DNA of 64,000 nt from Amycolatopsis thermophila (lineage in GTDB: Bacteria > Actinomycetota > Actinomycetes > Mycobacteriales > Pseudonocardiaceae), in assembly GCF_030814215.1 (NCBI RefSeq), contig NZ_JAUSUT010000001.1, positions 3,410,001 to 3,474,000 of the forward strand. The letters run 5' to 3'. Each line of letters begins with the position of its first letter. Within the stretch, counting starts at the first letter, position 1. The notes under the pieces were generated by a model, which saw nothing but the letters and a program-made list of their open reading frames with translations, did not search any database and was not told the DNA's origin. Positions 42,440 through 51,118 of the stretch are shown in pieces. Position numbers and translations under genes: made by a program.

Positions 42440-43822
42440 ATGGCTTCACTTTCCCGGCGTGATCTGCTGCGCACCGGCGCGGCGAGCGGTCTGGGCATCG
42501 TCGTCGCGGGCAGCGTCGACGCGATCGCGGCTCCGTCCGCCGCCGCCCAGGTCAAGCGCCCCACCGGTTACGGCGCGCTCGTCGACGACCCGGCCGGCCT
42601 GCTCGCCCTGCCGAAGGGCTTCCGGTACCAGGTCGTCGCGCAGGCCGGCGTGACGAAGCTGGAGACCGGCGAGCCGACGCCGAGTGACGCCGACGGCACG
42701 GCCTGCTTCCGCAACGGGCGCGGCTTCGTCCTGGTCAACAACCACGAGATCGGCGGCGGCGAGGAATTCCGGGTGCCCGCGCTGCCCGGCCTCACCTACG
42801 ACCCGGGCGCGGGCGGCGGCACCACGAACATCGTCGTCGACCGCGACGGCAACCGGCAGATCGAGTACGTCAGCCTGGCCGGCACCCACAACAACTGCGC
42901 CGGCGGCGTCACGCCCTGGGGCACGTGGCTGACCTGTGAGGAGACCGAGCAGCGGGCCGGCGGCGTCTACCAGAAGGACCACGGCTACGTGTTCGAAGTG
43001 GACGCGTTCGACCGCGACGCCAACCTCGAGCCGATCCCGCTGAAGTTCCTCGGCCGCTACTCGCACGAGGCGGTGGCCGTCGACCCGAGGACGAACGAGA
43101 TCTACCTGACCGAGGACGCGAGCGGCCCGAACGGCCTGTACTTCCGCTGGGTGCCGCCGAAGGGCTTCCGCGGCGGCAAGGGCGCGCTGCGCAAGCTCGC
43201 GCTGTCCGAGGGCGGCGACACGGCGGGCACGCTGCAGGCGATGAGCTGCTTCAAGGGCAGCCGGCACATCGACGACCTCTCGGAGGCGACCACCCCGGGC
43301 ACGAAGTACAAGGTCCGGTGGGTCGACGTGCCCGACCGCGACGCGAAGGCCGTGTCGGTGCGCAAGCAGTTCGCGGCCGGTCAGGTCACCCACAGCCGCA
43401 AGCTGGAGGGCGCGTACTGGGGTGACGGTGGCGCCTACTTCGTCGCCAGCTACGCCCGGATCTCCGACGGCAGCGTCAACGAGCACGACGGCCAGGTGTG
43501 GTTCTACGACCCGCACGCCGGGACGATCGAGCTGAAGACGATCTACGGCGTCAACCCCGACCCGGAGGCCGACACGAACTACGACGGCCCGGACAACATC
43601 ACGGTGTCCCCGCACGGCGGCCTGATCCTCGCCGAGGACGGGGAGGGCCTGAGCCACCTGGTCGGCGTGACGGCGGACGGCCAGTCCTACCCGATGGCGC
43701 GCAACGAGCTCAACGACAGCGAGTTCACCGGCCCGACGTTCAGCCAGGACGGGCGGATCCTGTTCGCCAACATCCAGACCCCCGGTTACGTCTTCGCGAT
43801 CACGGGCCCCTGGGGCCACTGA
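42440..43822 (+). CDS. PhoX/DUF839 family secreted phosphatase-like protein
   Basis: 460 residues. MASLSRRDLLRTGAASGLGIVVAG is a twin-arginine signal with cleavage after APSAAAQ. The mature part has the DUF839 beta-propeller blocks LVNNHEIGGGEEFR, GTHNNCAGGVTPWGTWLTCEET, GRYSHEAVAVDP, YLTEDASGPNGLYFRW, EGAYWGDGGAYFVAS and GPDNITVSPHGGLILAEDG, which carry Ca/Fe ligands in PhoX alkaline phosphatases. Exported folded with its metals, it may release phosphate from esters. ATG 42440 has AGGAGG upstream; a terminator follows. Confidence 0.88.
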   Translation: MASLSRRDLLRTGAASGLGIVVAGSVDAIAAPSAAAQVKRPTGYGALVDDPAGLLALPKGFRYQVVAQAGVTKLETGEPTPSDADGTACFRNGRGFVLVNNHEIGGGEEFRVPALPGLTYDPGAGGGTTNIVVDRDGNRQIEYVSLAGTHNNCAGGVTPWGTWLTCEETEQRAGGVYQKDHGYVFEVDAFDRDANLEPIPLKFLGRYSHEAVAVDPRTNEIYLTEDASGPNGLYFRWVPPKGFRGGKGALRKLALSEGGDTAGTLQAMSCFKGSRHIDDLSEATTPGTKYKVRWVDVPDRDAKAVSVRKQFAAGQVTHSRKLEGAYWGDGGAYFVASYARISDGSVNEHDGQVWFYDPHAGTIELKTIYGVNPDPEADTNYDGPDNITVSPHGGLILAEDGEGLSHLVGVTADGQSYPMARNELNDSEFTGPTFSQDGRILFANIQTPGYVFAITGPWGH

Positions 43823-43826
43823 CGCG

Positions 43827-43866
43827 CGTGGCCTCCCCGTCACGTGGGTCGGGGAGGCCACGTTTG
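43827..43866 (+). terminator. Hairpin terminator after PhoX-like gene
   Basis: CGTGGCCTCCCCG (43827-43839) pairs perfectly with CGGGGAGGCCACG (43850-43862), followed by TTT. Confidence 0.8.
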
Positions 43867-43902
43867 GCATTGACACCGGTGTGAAGCTCTACCTTGGCCG
43901 GC

Positions 43903-44697
43903 ATGAGCGTCTTCGTCGTGCAACGCAACGGTCGTCCGGCCACGGTGGAGGATCTGGCGCCGCTCGCGTTCGCCGGGTATGCCCACTTCACCGCGATGCA
44001 GGTGCGTGATCGCCGGATCCGCGGACTCGACCTCCACCTCGCGCGGCTGCGGACGGCGTCGGCCGGGATGTTCGGCCGGACGCTGCCGGACGAGACGGTG
44101 CTGGCCTACCTGAGGGCGGCGCTGGCGGACGGCCCGGCCGACGTGTCCCTCACCGCCACGGTGTACTCGCCGGCGGAGTTCTCGACGGCGGACCTCCCAC
44201 CCGAGGTGCTGGTCCGCACCGGGCCGCCGGCGTCACCGCCCACCGGGCCGCTGTCCCTCGCGACGGTCGAGTACGAGCGGGTCCTGCCGGAGTTCAAGCA
44301 CGTCGGCGAGGTGGCGAAGACCTACTACCCGCGCCAGGCCGCCACGAAGGGCTTCGACGACGCGGCCTTCGTCGACCGTCATGGCCGTCTCGGCGAGGCG
44401 TCCATCTGGAACCTGGCGTTCTGGGACGGCTCCGCCGTGGTGTGGCCGGAAGCCCCGATGCTGGGCGGCGTCACGATGGCCGTGGTGCGCCGCCGGCTCG
44501 ACCGGCTCGGCGTCGCGCAGCGGTCGCGCGTGATCACCGCGGCCGACCTGCCGTCCCTGACCGGTGCGGTGGTGATGAACTCGTGGACGCCGGGCGTGCC
44601 GGTCGACCGGATCGACGACGTGGAGTTCGCCACGCCGTGGTCCTTTGTGGAGATCCTGCACCGGGCCCACGAGTCGGAACCGCTCGTCGCGCCGTGA
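43903..44697 (+). CDS. Class IV aminotransferase-like PLP protein
   Basis: 264 residues. GYAHFTAMQVRDRRIRGLDLHLARL is the class IV N-terminal domain; the Schiff-base Lys is in KHVGEVAKTYYPRQ, and GEASIWNLAFWDG and PMLGGVTMAVVRRRL are cofactor-binding blocks. It resembles 4-amino-4-deoxychorismate lyase and branched-chain or D-amino acid transaminases, but the substrate loops do not settle which. ATG 43903 is seven bases after TACCTT (43890-43895), leaderless; TTGACA is at 43870. Confidence 0.84.
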   Translation: MSVFVVQRNGRPATVEDLAPLAFAGYAHFTAMQVRDRRIRGLDLHLARLRTASAGMFGRTLPDETVLAYLRAALADGPADVSLTATVYSPAEFSTADLPPEVLVRTGPPASPPTGPLSLATVEYERVLPEFKHVGEVAKTYYPRQAATKGFDDAAFVDRHGRLGEASIWNLAFWDGSAVVWPEAPMLGGVTMAVVRRRLDRLGVAQRSRVITAADLPSLTGAVVMNSWTPGVPVDRIDDVEFATPWSFVEILHRAHESEPLVAP

Positions 44698-44755
44698 CGG
44701 CATCCGCTACGGCCGCACCGGACACGCTCATCGACCGCCGCGACCGCGCGTGACT

Positions 44756-44777
44756 CGCCGCCCCAAGGGGAGCGGCG
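44756..44777 (-). terminator. Hairpin downstream of the tRNA gene
   Basis: CGCCGCCCC (44756-44764) pairs with GGGG-A-GCGGCG (44767-44777, one bulge) around AA. It lies 9 bp beyond the tRNA 3' end and also after the aminotransferase gene, so it may serve both strands. Confidence 0.55.
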
Positions 44778-44785
44778 CGGTGAAG

Positions 44786-44859
44786 TGCGCCCGGAGAGAC
44801 TCGAACTCTCACTGGCATGGACCTAAACCATGTGCCTCTGCCAATTGGGCTACGGGCGC
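44786..44859 (-). tRNA. tRNA with anticodon UAG, class I shape (Leu codon CUA)
   Basis: The 74-nt cloverleaf is complete: acceptor GCGCCCG/CGGGCGC, D arm GCC/GGC, anticodon stem CATGG/CCATG with loop TTTAGGT, 5-nt variable loop (CCAGT), T arm GAGAG-TTCGAGT-CTCTC, discriminator A, no encoded CCA. The anticodon is UAG, which reads the Leu codon CUA, yet bacterial tRNA-Leu normally has a long variable arm, absent here. TAGGCT (44868-44873) is a -10 box eight bases before the 5' end. It may be a non-canonical or orphan tRNA. Confidence 0.85.
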
Positions 44860-44957
44860 GCGGTTCAAGCCTAGCGCCGGGCCTCCTTCGGCGTGGCCGG
44901 TGCCGCCCGCCGGGAGCGGTGATCTACGGTTGTGCCCTGCGAAGGTGAGGAGGACCT

Positions 44958-45179
44958 GTGGCTCGCGACCCGGACACCATCGAGCGGGAGATCGTGAAGG
45001 CCCGCGAAGCGCTCGCGTCGACGCTGGATCAGCTCGGCGAGAAGGCCAGCCCCAAGAGGCTGGCCGACAACGCCAAGACGACCGTGCGCGCCAAGCTCGA
45101 CGACCCCAAGGTCAAGTTTCCGCTGATCGGGGTCGGCGTGCTCGTGGCCGCACTGCTGGTGCGCAAGCTCTTCCGCTGA
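44958..45179 (+). CDS. DUF3618 domain small membrane protein
   Basis: 73 residues. ARDPDTIEREIVKAREALASTLDQLGEKASPKRLADNAKTTV is the DUF3618 helix; FPLIGVGVLVAALLVRKLF is a single C-terminal membrane helix with a basic end. Such proteins usually accompany phage-shock/holin-like or DUF948 membrane-stress proteins in actinobacteria. GTG 44958 has GAGGAGG upstream. Confidence 0.88.
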   Translation: MARDPDTIEREIVKAREALASTLDQLGEKASPKRLADNAKTTVRAKLDDPKVKFPLIGVGVLVAALLVRKLFR

Positions 45180-45184
45180 CAGCC

Positions 45185-45667
45185 TCAGGCTCGTGCGGCC
45201 GGCGTGCTCGCGCCCGCGGTCACCGTCACCGACGTGACGGCCGACGGTGTGGGTGACGCCGGCTTCGCGGCCGTCAGCGCGTCCCCGATGTTCGCGGTCA
45301 GCTTCGCCTTCGGCTTGTTGTCCGGCTTCGGCGCCGGCTGCTCTGGCACAGCAGCCGGTTCCTTCGCCGCGACCTCGGACTTCTCCGCCGGTTTCGCCGG
45401 CTCCGGCACCTCGACCGGTGCGGGTTCCGGCCTGGTCAACCGCGCCGTCATGTAGGCCGCGGTGAACTCCAGCGCGCTCCCGTTGAGCAGGTGGACGACG
45501 GTGGCCCCCCGCGCCTCCGCCCCCAGCTCCTCCACGAACTGGTCGACCCGGTCGCGTGCCGCGATGATGCCGGGTGCGCGTGCCGTCAGGCTCCGCCCCT
45601 GCGCGGTCACGGTGACCGCCCAGTCGTCGTCCTCCGGCACGTAGATGGCCGTGATCGGTACCGCCAT
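45185..45667 (-). CDS. Unknown protein, small alpha/beta N-terminal domain with Ala/Pro/Lys tail
   Basis: 160 residues from ATG 45667. Residues 1-60 (MAVPITAIYVPEDDDWAVTV, SLTARAPGIIAARDRVDQFV) look like a HicB-like strand-helix fold with two beta strands and a helix. Residues 61-80 form another short motif (VVHLLNGSALEFTAAYM), and the rest is low-complexity (VPEPAKPAEKSEVAAKEPAA). No family is recognised with confidence. Convergent with DUF3618, five bases apart. The 230 bp upstream contain no other gene. Confidence 0.6.
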   Translation of the reverse strand: MAVPITAIYVPEDDDWAVTVTAQGRSLTARAPGIIAARDRVDQFVEELGAEARGATVVHLLNGSALEFTAAYMTARLTRPEPAPVEVPEPAKPAEKSEVAAKEPAAVPEQPAPKPDNKPKAKLTANIGDALTAAKPASPTPSAVTSVTVTAGASTPAARA

Positions 45668-45898
45668 GAGTCTCACACCCCTGCTGCTCTCGGCTGCATA
45701 CTCCGCAATGAGGGAGCAATCCGAAGCCTCTTCATGACGCCGATCGCGTTCATCCGATCGGGCGTGCTTCGGCGGCCACTTGCCTAACGCTCTGTCAACA
45801 CCTATGCCTACATCAACAGAACTCTGTGTGACAAGCAATGGGCCGAAATGTGCTGTGCGTGACGACCGGATGGAGCAGCGGCCTGGGGAAACGCCCGG

Positions 45899-46504
45899 TC
45901 ACGGAGCGCGAAGGGCGAGCCCGGACCAGAGGACCTCCATCGCCAGCGTGGTCGCCATGTCGGGGGTCACCTCTTCGTGCTGCTCGCACCAGATCGCGAG
46001 CCGCTCACACGCGCCCACGACGAGTTCGGCGGTGGCCTCGAGCAGGACGTGGCCGGCCTGGTCGTCGAAGTACTGCGCCATGAGCTTCGCGATGAGGTCG
46101 GTCTGCTGGCGCCGGGTGTCCTCCAGCGCCTCGGACGCCGACGTGCCGATGAGGGCCAGTTCGTGGCGCAACAGCGACCACCCTTGCCGCCGCTCGCGCG
46201 CGAACACGAAGAACGCCCGCAGCCCGCTCCGCAGCGCCTCCCGCGCGTCCGTCTGGCCCGCCACCGCCCGCTCGGTGACCTCGCGCAGCTCGGCGCGGGC
46301 GTGCGCGACGGTCGCGAGCAGCAACCCCTCCTTGGAGTTGAAGTACTCGTACAGCATCGGCTTCGACACGCCGACCCGCTCCGCGATCTCGTCCATCGAC
46401 GCCGCGGCGAAACCGCGTTCGGCGAACACCGCCTCGGCGACCTCGAGCATCTGCTGTTCGCGCTGAGCTCGCGGCATGCGCTTGCGGCGGGTCGGGCCGG
46501 TCAT
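45899..46504 (-). CDS. TetR family regulator
   Basis: 201 residues. REQQMLEVAEAVFAERGFAAASMDEIAERVGVSKPMLYEYFNSKEGLLLATVAHA is the TetR DNA-binding domain. The C-terminal half (WCEQHEEVTPDMATTLAMEVLWSGL) is close to the TetR_C_13/AcrR-like group in which mycobacterial relatives regulate lipid and monooxygenase genes. It is divergent from the monooxygenase gene; the 82-bp gap carries a palindrome suitable for control of both. Confidence 0.87.
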   Translation of the reverse strand: MTGPTRRKRMPRAQREQQMLEVAEAVFAERGFAAASMDEIAERVGVSKPMLYEYFNSKEGLLLATVAHARAELREVTERAVAGQTDAREALRSGLRAFFVFARERRQGWSLLRHELALIGTSASEALEDTRRQQTDLIAKLMAQYFDDQAGHVLLEATAELVVGACERLAIWCEQHEEVTPDMATTLAMEVLWSGLALRAP

Positions 46505-46529
46505 GAAACTGACTCTACCGGAGGTAACC

Positions 46530-46540
46530 TACTCCGAGTA
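46530..46540. promoter_or_regulatory. Short palindrome between TetR and monooxygenase genes
   Basis: TACTCCGAGTA (46530-46540) is a perfect 11-bp palindrome, part of ACCTACTCCGAGTAAG. It lies in the divergent promoter region and is the most likely site for the neighbouring TetR protein. Confidence 0.5.
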
Positions 46541-46586
46541 AGATGGACTCGTGGTAACACCTATTGCTCGGCGTGGAGGAAGGTAC

Positions 46587-48062
46587 ATGGCAGAGCACAC
46601 TCGAACGGGCGTGATCATCGTCGGCACCGGGTTCTCCGGCCTGGGCATGGCGATCCAGCTGCGCAAGGAGGGCCGCGAGGACTTCGTGATCCTGGAGAAG
46701 GCCGACGACGTCGGCGGCACCTGGCGCGACAACACCTACCCGGGCTGCGCGTGCGACATCCAGTCGCACATGTACTCGTTCTCCTTCGAGCAGAACCCGA
46801 ACTGGACCCGCTCGTTCTCGCCGCAGCCGGAGATCTGGGACTACCTGCGTGGCGTCGCCCGCAAGTACGACCTCTACTCCCGGACCCGGTTCGGCCAGGA
46901 GATGACCGGCGCCCGCTGGGACCCGGACGAGCACCACTGGCACGTCACCACCAAGAGCGGCGACACGTTCACCGCCCGGTTCCTGGTCAACGGCGTCGGT
47001 GCGCTGCACCTGCCGCAGATCCCCGATCTCAAGGGCATCGAGCGGTTCCGCGGGAAGACGTTCCACTCGGCGCAGTGGGACCACGACTACGACCTGCGCG
47101 GCAAGCGCGTCGCGGTCGTCGGAACCGGCGCCAGCGCGATCCAGTTCATCCCGGCCATCGCGCCCGAGGTCGAGCGGTTGCACGTCTTCCAGCGCACGCC
47201 GGCCTGGGTGATGCCGAAGCCGGACCACGCGATGCCGGACTGGGCCAAGGCGCTGTTCGCGAAGATCCCCGGCACGCAGCGCGCCTACCGCAACCTCCTG
47301 TACTGGATGCTGGAGGCTCGCGCGATCGGCTTCAACGGCCACCAGGGGCTGATGAAGGTCGCGCAGAAGCTCGCGAAGTCCAACATCGACAAGCACGTCG
47401 ACGACCCGGCGCTGCGCGCGAAACTGACGCCCGACTACGTCATGGGCTGCAAGCGCGTGCTGATCTCCAACGACTACTACCCGGCGTTGAACCGGGACAA
47501 CGTCGACGTCATCACCGACGGCGTCGCCGAGGTCACCGAGACCGGGGTCATCGACACCGCGGGCGTGGAACACGAGGTCGACGCGATCATCTTCGGCACC
47601 GGCTTCCACGTCACCGACGCCTTCGACAACCTCGACATCATCGGCCTGGAGGGCCGCAAGCTCAACAAGGAGTGGGCCGCCGAGGGCATGCGGACCCACC
47701 TGGGCATCACGGTCAACGGCTTCCCGAACATGTTCTTCCTGCTCGGGCCGAACACCGGGCTGGGGCACAACTCGGTCGTGTTCATGATCGAGTCCCAGAT
47801 CCGCTACGTCGCCGAGGCGATCCGGCTGGTCGAACGGACCGGTGCGGGCGCGCTGGAGCCGCGCGCGGACGTGCAGGAACGCTTCAACGCCGAGATCCAG
47901 CGGAAGCTGGAGAAGGGCGTGTGGACGCAGGGTGGCTGCAAGAGCTGGTACCTCGACGCGAAGGGCGTGAACCGGACGATCTGGCCCGGCTTCACCTGGC
48001 GGTACTGGCTGAACACGCGCAAGCTGCGGCCGTCCGACTTCGAGCTGGTCGGCACTCGCTGA
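46587..48062 (+). CDS. Flavin-containing monooxygenase, Baeyer-Villiger type
   Basis: 491 residues. FAD-binding GxGxxG (IIVGTGFSGLG, residues 10-20), second Rossmann motif VVGTGASAIQ, and the Baeyer-Villiger fingerprint FRGKTFHSAQWD at about 154-165, between the two as expected. It uses NADPH, FAD and O2 to insert oxygen next to a carbonyl or oxygenate S/N. Similar to actinobacterial EthA/MymA-like enzymes under TetR control. ATG 46587 follows GGAGGAAGG; an upstream in-frame GTG at 46551 lies in the promoter. Confidence 0.9.
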   Translation: MAEHTRTGVIIVGTGFSGLGMAIQLRKEGREDFVILEKADDVGGTWRDNTYPGCACDIQSHMYSFSFEQNPNWTRSFSPQPEIWDYLRGVARKYDLYSRTRFGQEMTGARWDPDEHHWHVTTKSGDTFTARFLVNGVGALHLPQIPDLKGIERFRGKTFHSAQWDHDYDLRGKRVAVVGTGASAIQFIPAIAPEVERLHVFQRTPAWVMPKPDHAMPDWAKALFAKIPGTQRAYRNLLYWMLEARAIGFNGHQGLMKVAQKLAKSNIDKHVDDPALRAKLTPDYVMGCKRVLISNDYYPALNRDNVDVITDGVAEVTETGVIDTAGVEHEVDAIIFGTGFHVTDAFDNLDIIGLEGRKLNKEWAAEGMRTHLGITVNGFPNMFFLLGPNTGLGHNSVVFMIESQIRYVAEAIRLVERTGAGALEPRADVQERFNAEIQRKLEKGVWTQGGCKSWYLDAKGVNRTIWPGFTWRYWLNTRKLRPSDFELVGTR

Positions 48063-48207
48063 GGCCGCTTCCCGGGGAAAGGCGGCGCCGGTGCGGGCGG
48101 GGTGGGACGACGTCGCGCCGGGCCGTGCCCTACCGGCACTGCGGCGACGTCCGGCCGGGCGGCGCCGCGGCGCCGTGTCGTCCTCACCCCGGGGTTGAGC
48201 AACCGGA

Positions 48208-48540
48208 TCAGCCGGTCGCACATTGCTTGCCCCGGGTGTGACTAGGTGCCTTGGTCCAGGTGATCAGGGCACGCGGGACGACCGCTGGTCGGTAGGCGAT
48301 GGCGAACTTGTCGTGACCAGTAGCCGGCGCCCGTCAGTGTTTGGGCAGGGCGAACCGTCGTTGGACGATGGTGCGGCCTCGGTGGTCCGCCGCGTCGAAG
48401 GCAGGCGGTCGACCGCGGCGTTGGCGGTGCCTGGCCTGGTCAGCTGGCTCGGGGATCACCGCGGGGGTGCTGCGGGCGCGCCGGTGTCCCCGGGTCGCTG
48501 GTGATGAGTAGGCCTTGCCGCCGCGGACCCGGTCAGGTCC
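48208..48540 (-). pseudogene. Remnant of an IS5-like transposase, C-terminal part
   Basis: The minus strand reads VRGGKAYSSPATRGHRRARS, TPAVIPEPADQ, RGRPPAFDAADHRGRTIVQR, an in-frame TGA after FALPKH, then HDKFAIAYRPAVVPRALITW to stop 48208. Order and spacing correspond to the end of IS5-family (IS1647-like) DDE transposases, including the region of the catalytic Glu, though the Glu helix is degraded. No terminal repeats were found, so this is an old fragment. Confidence 0.75.
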
Positions 48541-48633
48541 GACAACCAGCCGAAACTTTTGCCGGACACGCTAGGCCATGTGCGCGACTACCGCCTCCGG
48601 TCCGCATCGCGACCGCCCCGACCCGATACGACC

Positions 48634-49107
48634 TCAGTCGTCCTCCACGCCGGAGATCGCGTGCAGGCGCTCCAGCAGGTCGGGGACCGTCAGACCGCAC
48701 AGTTGGGCCATCCAGCTCAGCGCCGCGCGGTCCAGGCGCACCTCGCGGGGCGCGGCCGGCTGCCGCAGGCGGTCTTCGGCCCACCGGCGCAGCGGCATCA
48801 GTTCGACCCGGTCGTCGGCGACGATGCGGGGCAGGTCGAGCCGGACCTTGCCGGGCTCGTCGGCGAACACGCGGCGGTGCACGCGGGCGAGCAGGTCCTG
48901 CGGTAGTTCGTCCATCGCCAGGCACAGCTCCACGAGCCGCACCACGGAGCACTGCCGCGTCCCCAGTTCGTAGGTCGCCAGCGTCTGCAGCGAGATGTCG
49001 CTCTGCAGGTGCTGGTTCAGTTCCTTGCGCGTCCAGCCCCGTCGCCGGCGCAGCTTGCGCAGTTCCTCCCCCAGAACTCGCTGGTAGAGGTCATTGTCGA
49101 TGCGCAC
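48634..49107 (-). CDS. XRE-type helix-turn-helix regulator (BldD-like head)
   Basis: About 157 residues from GTG 49107, which follows GGGGA at six bases. LGEELRKLRRRRGWTRKELNQHLQSDISLQTLATYELGTRQCSVVRLVELCLAMDEL is a full XRE-type HTH. The C-terminal part (VFADEPGKVRLDLPRIVADDRVELMPLRRWAEDRL and LDRAALSWMAQLCGLTVPDLLERL) is a helical domain seen in actinobacterial regulators beside cell-wall genes. The gene is followed on the same strand by the IS remnant; upstream is the LCP gene. Target unknown. Confidence 0.82.
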   Translation of the reverse strand: MRIDNDLYQRVLGEELRKLRRRRGWTRKELNQHLQSDISLQTLATYELGTRQCSVVRLVELCLAMDELPQDLLARVHRRVFADEPGKVRLDLPRIVADDRVELMPLRRWAEDRLRQPAAPREVRLDRAALSWMAQLCGLTVPDLLERLHAISGVEDD

Positions 49108-49296
49108 TCCTCGTCCCCTGCCCTGACCCTGTGTCGCGCCGCACCCCTGCTCCGGCACGTCCGGTCGAACTCCAGCGGTGTTCACGGGTATGTAAGTCGC
49201 TGAGTGGGGGTTCCTTACGCGACTTCGACAGAACCGTGCCGGATGACCGGGGTTATTACGCCGATCGGGCTAACCCGGCTGGGCTGGCCGGGCTGG

Positions 49297-51033
49297 TCAG
49301 TTGACGCAGGTGATGCCGTTGGCGGTGATCGGCTCGTCGCTGCCGGGGGGCGGGGCCTGCGTGGTGGTCGGGGCCGCGGCGGCCTGCTGGACGACCCGCG
49401 ACGGCGTGGCGCCGTAGTCGCTGCCGACGAGCACGACGACGTGCCCGGAGGTCACCGTCGGGTCGGCCTCGACGGTCGCGCCGGAGCCCAGCGCGTCGGC
49501 GACCTGCTGTGCCGCGGCCTGGCCGCCGGCCGGGTAGCGGACGACGGTGGCCTTCCGCGACGTCGTGTTCGACGTCTCACCGCCGGTGAAGCCCTTGCTC
49601 GTCAGGCTCTGCAGGACGGTCGAGGCGAGGCCTTCGCGCCCGGTTCCGTTGCGGACGTCCACGGTGGTCGCCGATTTGGCGGGGCCGGCGTCGGCTTGCT
49701 GCGCGGCCTGCGCCGGCGCGGACGTGCTCTGCACGAACTGGCGGATCTGGTTCGGGTCGACCTGGATCGCCTGGCCGTCCTCCGGCGTGCTGTAGTCCAT
49801 GTTGACCACTGGGATCGTGTGGAACTCGAGCTGGCCGCCGGTGAGGCCCTTGAGCTGCTGGGCGAAGGCCAGGATGTCCCAGCCCTGGTTGAGCACGACG
49901 GACTTCTTGATCGCGTCGGTCAGGCTGCTGAGCTTGCCGGGGTCGGCGAGGGTGCCGGCGGAGAGCACCTTGCGCGCCATGCCGGCCATGAACACCTGCT
50001 GGCGGACGACCCGGTCCAGGTCGCCGCGCGGCAGGCCGTGCCGCTGGCGGACGAACTCCAGCGCCTCGACGCCGGAGATGGTGTGCTGGCCCTTGGTGAA
50101 CTTGGCGCCCGAGTACGGGTCGTTGACGTCGTCCTTGAGGCACACGTCGACGCCGCCGATGGCCTTGGTGATCTCGGAGAAGCCGAGCAGGTTGACCGAC
50201 GCGTAGTTGTCGATGTTCGAGCCGGTCAGCTTCTCGACGGTCTGGATGAGGGTCTTGGCACCGGCCTGGTTGCTCTGCACCTCGATGGTCTTGGCGTCGG
50301 TTTCGCCCTCGTCCTGCAGTTTCTTGCGCTCGGCCGCCTTCGCCCTCGCGTACGCCGAGTTGATCTTGTGCTGGCCGAAGCCCGGGATGCTGACGTAGGA
50401 GTCGCGCGGGAGCGAGATCGCGACGGCTTTGCTGCCGTCGTTGGGGATGTGGACCATGATCAGCGTGTCGGTGTTCTCCTCACCGTCCGCGACACCGGCG
50501 CGGAGCTGGGCGAGGAGGTCTTCCGGCAGCGGGTTGCCCTGCGCGTCGGTGCGGCTGTCCATGCCGACCAGCAGGATGTCGCGGGCGCCGTCGGCAGGCT
50601 GGTTGGCGTCGATCACGTCGGTGGTGGTGAGCCCGTTGACCAGGCCCTGCATGGCGGCCCACGAGTAGCCGGTGAGGCTCATGACCAGCAGCGAGACCAG
50701 GCCGACGGCGATCTTCGCGCCGCGGTGGTTCCGGTGCGGCTTGCGCGGTGGCGGCGGGCGGCGACGGGCCTGGGGCGGCGGCCGGCGTTCGCGGGACGCG
50801 GGCGGACGGCCTGCCGAGGTGCGGTTGCCGGGGGTGCGAGCGGCGGCGGTCCGGCCGGCCGCGCGATCCGCGGGGGTGCGGCCCGCGGCGGTCCGGTCAC
50901 CGGGTATGCGACGGGGGGCGGCGCGGTCGGCCGGTGCGCGGCGCACGGGGCCTTCGTGGCGAGCGTCGACCTGGCGCGGCTGCCGGGGCCGTGCGGGCCG
51001 GCCGCTCCCACGTTCGTACCGCGGGTCGTCCAC
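49297..51033 (-). CDS. LytR-CpsA-Psr (LCP) family protein with LytR_C domain
   Basis: About 578 residues from GTG 51033 (GAAAGGAG upstream). A 100-residue Arg/Pro/Ala-rich cytoplasmic region (repeated ADRAA/AGRTPAD-like words) precedes one membrane helix (KIAVGLVSLLVMSLTGYSWAA). The LCP domain has DILLVGMDSRTDAQGN, NTDTLIMVHIP, ISLPRDSYVSIPG, INSAYARA and FVRQRHGLPRGDLDRVVRQQ with the Asp/Arg residues binding pyrophosphate lipid. A LytR_C domain closes it. It ligates arabinogalactan- or teichoic-type polymers to peptidoglycan outside the membrane. Confidence 0.92.
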   Translation of the reverse strand: MDDPRYERGSGRPARPRQPRQVDARHEGPVRRAPADRAAPRRIPGDRTAAGRTPADRAAGRTAAARTPGNRTSAGRPPASRERRPPPQARRRPPPPRKPHRNHRGAKIAVGLVSLLVMSLTGYSWAAMQGLVNGLTTTDVIDANQPADGARDILLVGMDSRTDAQGNPLPEDLLAQLRAGVADGEENTDTLIMVHIPNDGSKAVAISLPRDSYVSIPGFGQHKINSAYARAKAAERKKLQDEGETDAKTIEVQSNQAGAKTLIQTVEKLTGSNIDNYASVNLLGFSEITKAIGGVDVCLKDDVNDPYSGAKFTKGQHTISGVEALEFVRQRHGLPRGDLDRVVRQQVFMAGMARKVLSAGTLADPGKLSSLTDAIKKSVVLNQGWDILAFAQQLKGLTGGQLEFHTIPVVNMDYSTPEDGQAIQVDPNQIRQFVQSTSAPAQAAQQADAGPAKSATTVDVRNGTGREGLASTVLQSLTSKGFTGGETSNTTSRKATVVRYPAGGQAAAQQVADALGSGATVEADPTVTSGHVVVLVGSDYGATPSRVVQQAAAAPTTTQAPPPGSDEPITANGITCVN

Positions 51034-51118
51034 GCCAGGCGCTCCTTTCGCCACCGTCGTTCACCTACTTGGCCGTAGCGTCGCACACGACCAGTGCGAA
51101 GTGGTTCACAACACTCGC

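Noticed and set aside
48063..48633. Complete insertion sequence
   Set aside because: Only the C-terminal transposase region with a stop is present; no terminal inverted repeats or target duplication were found.
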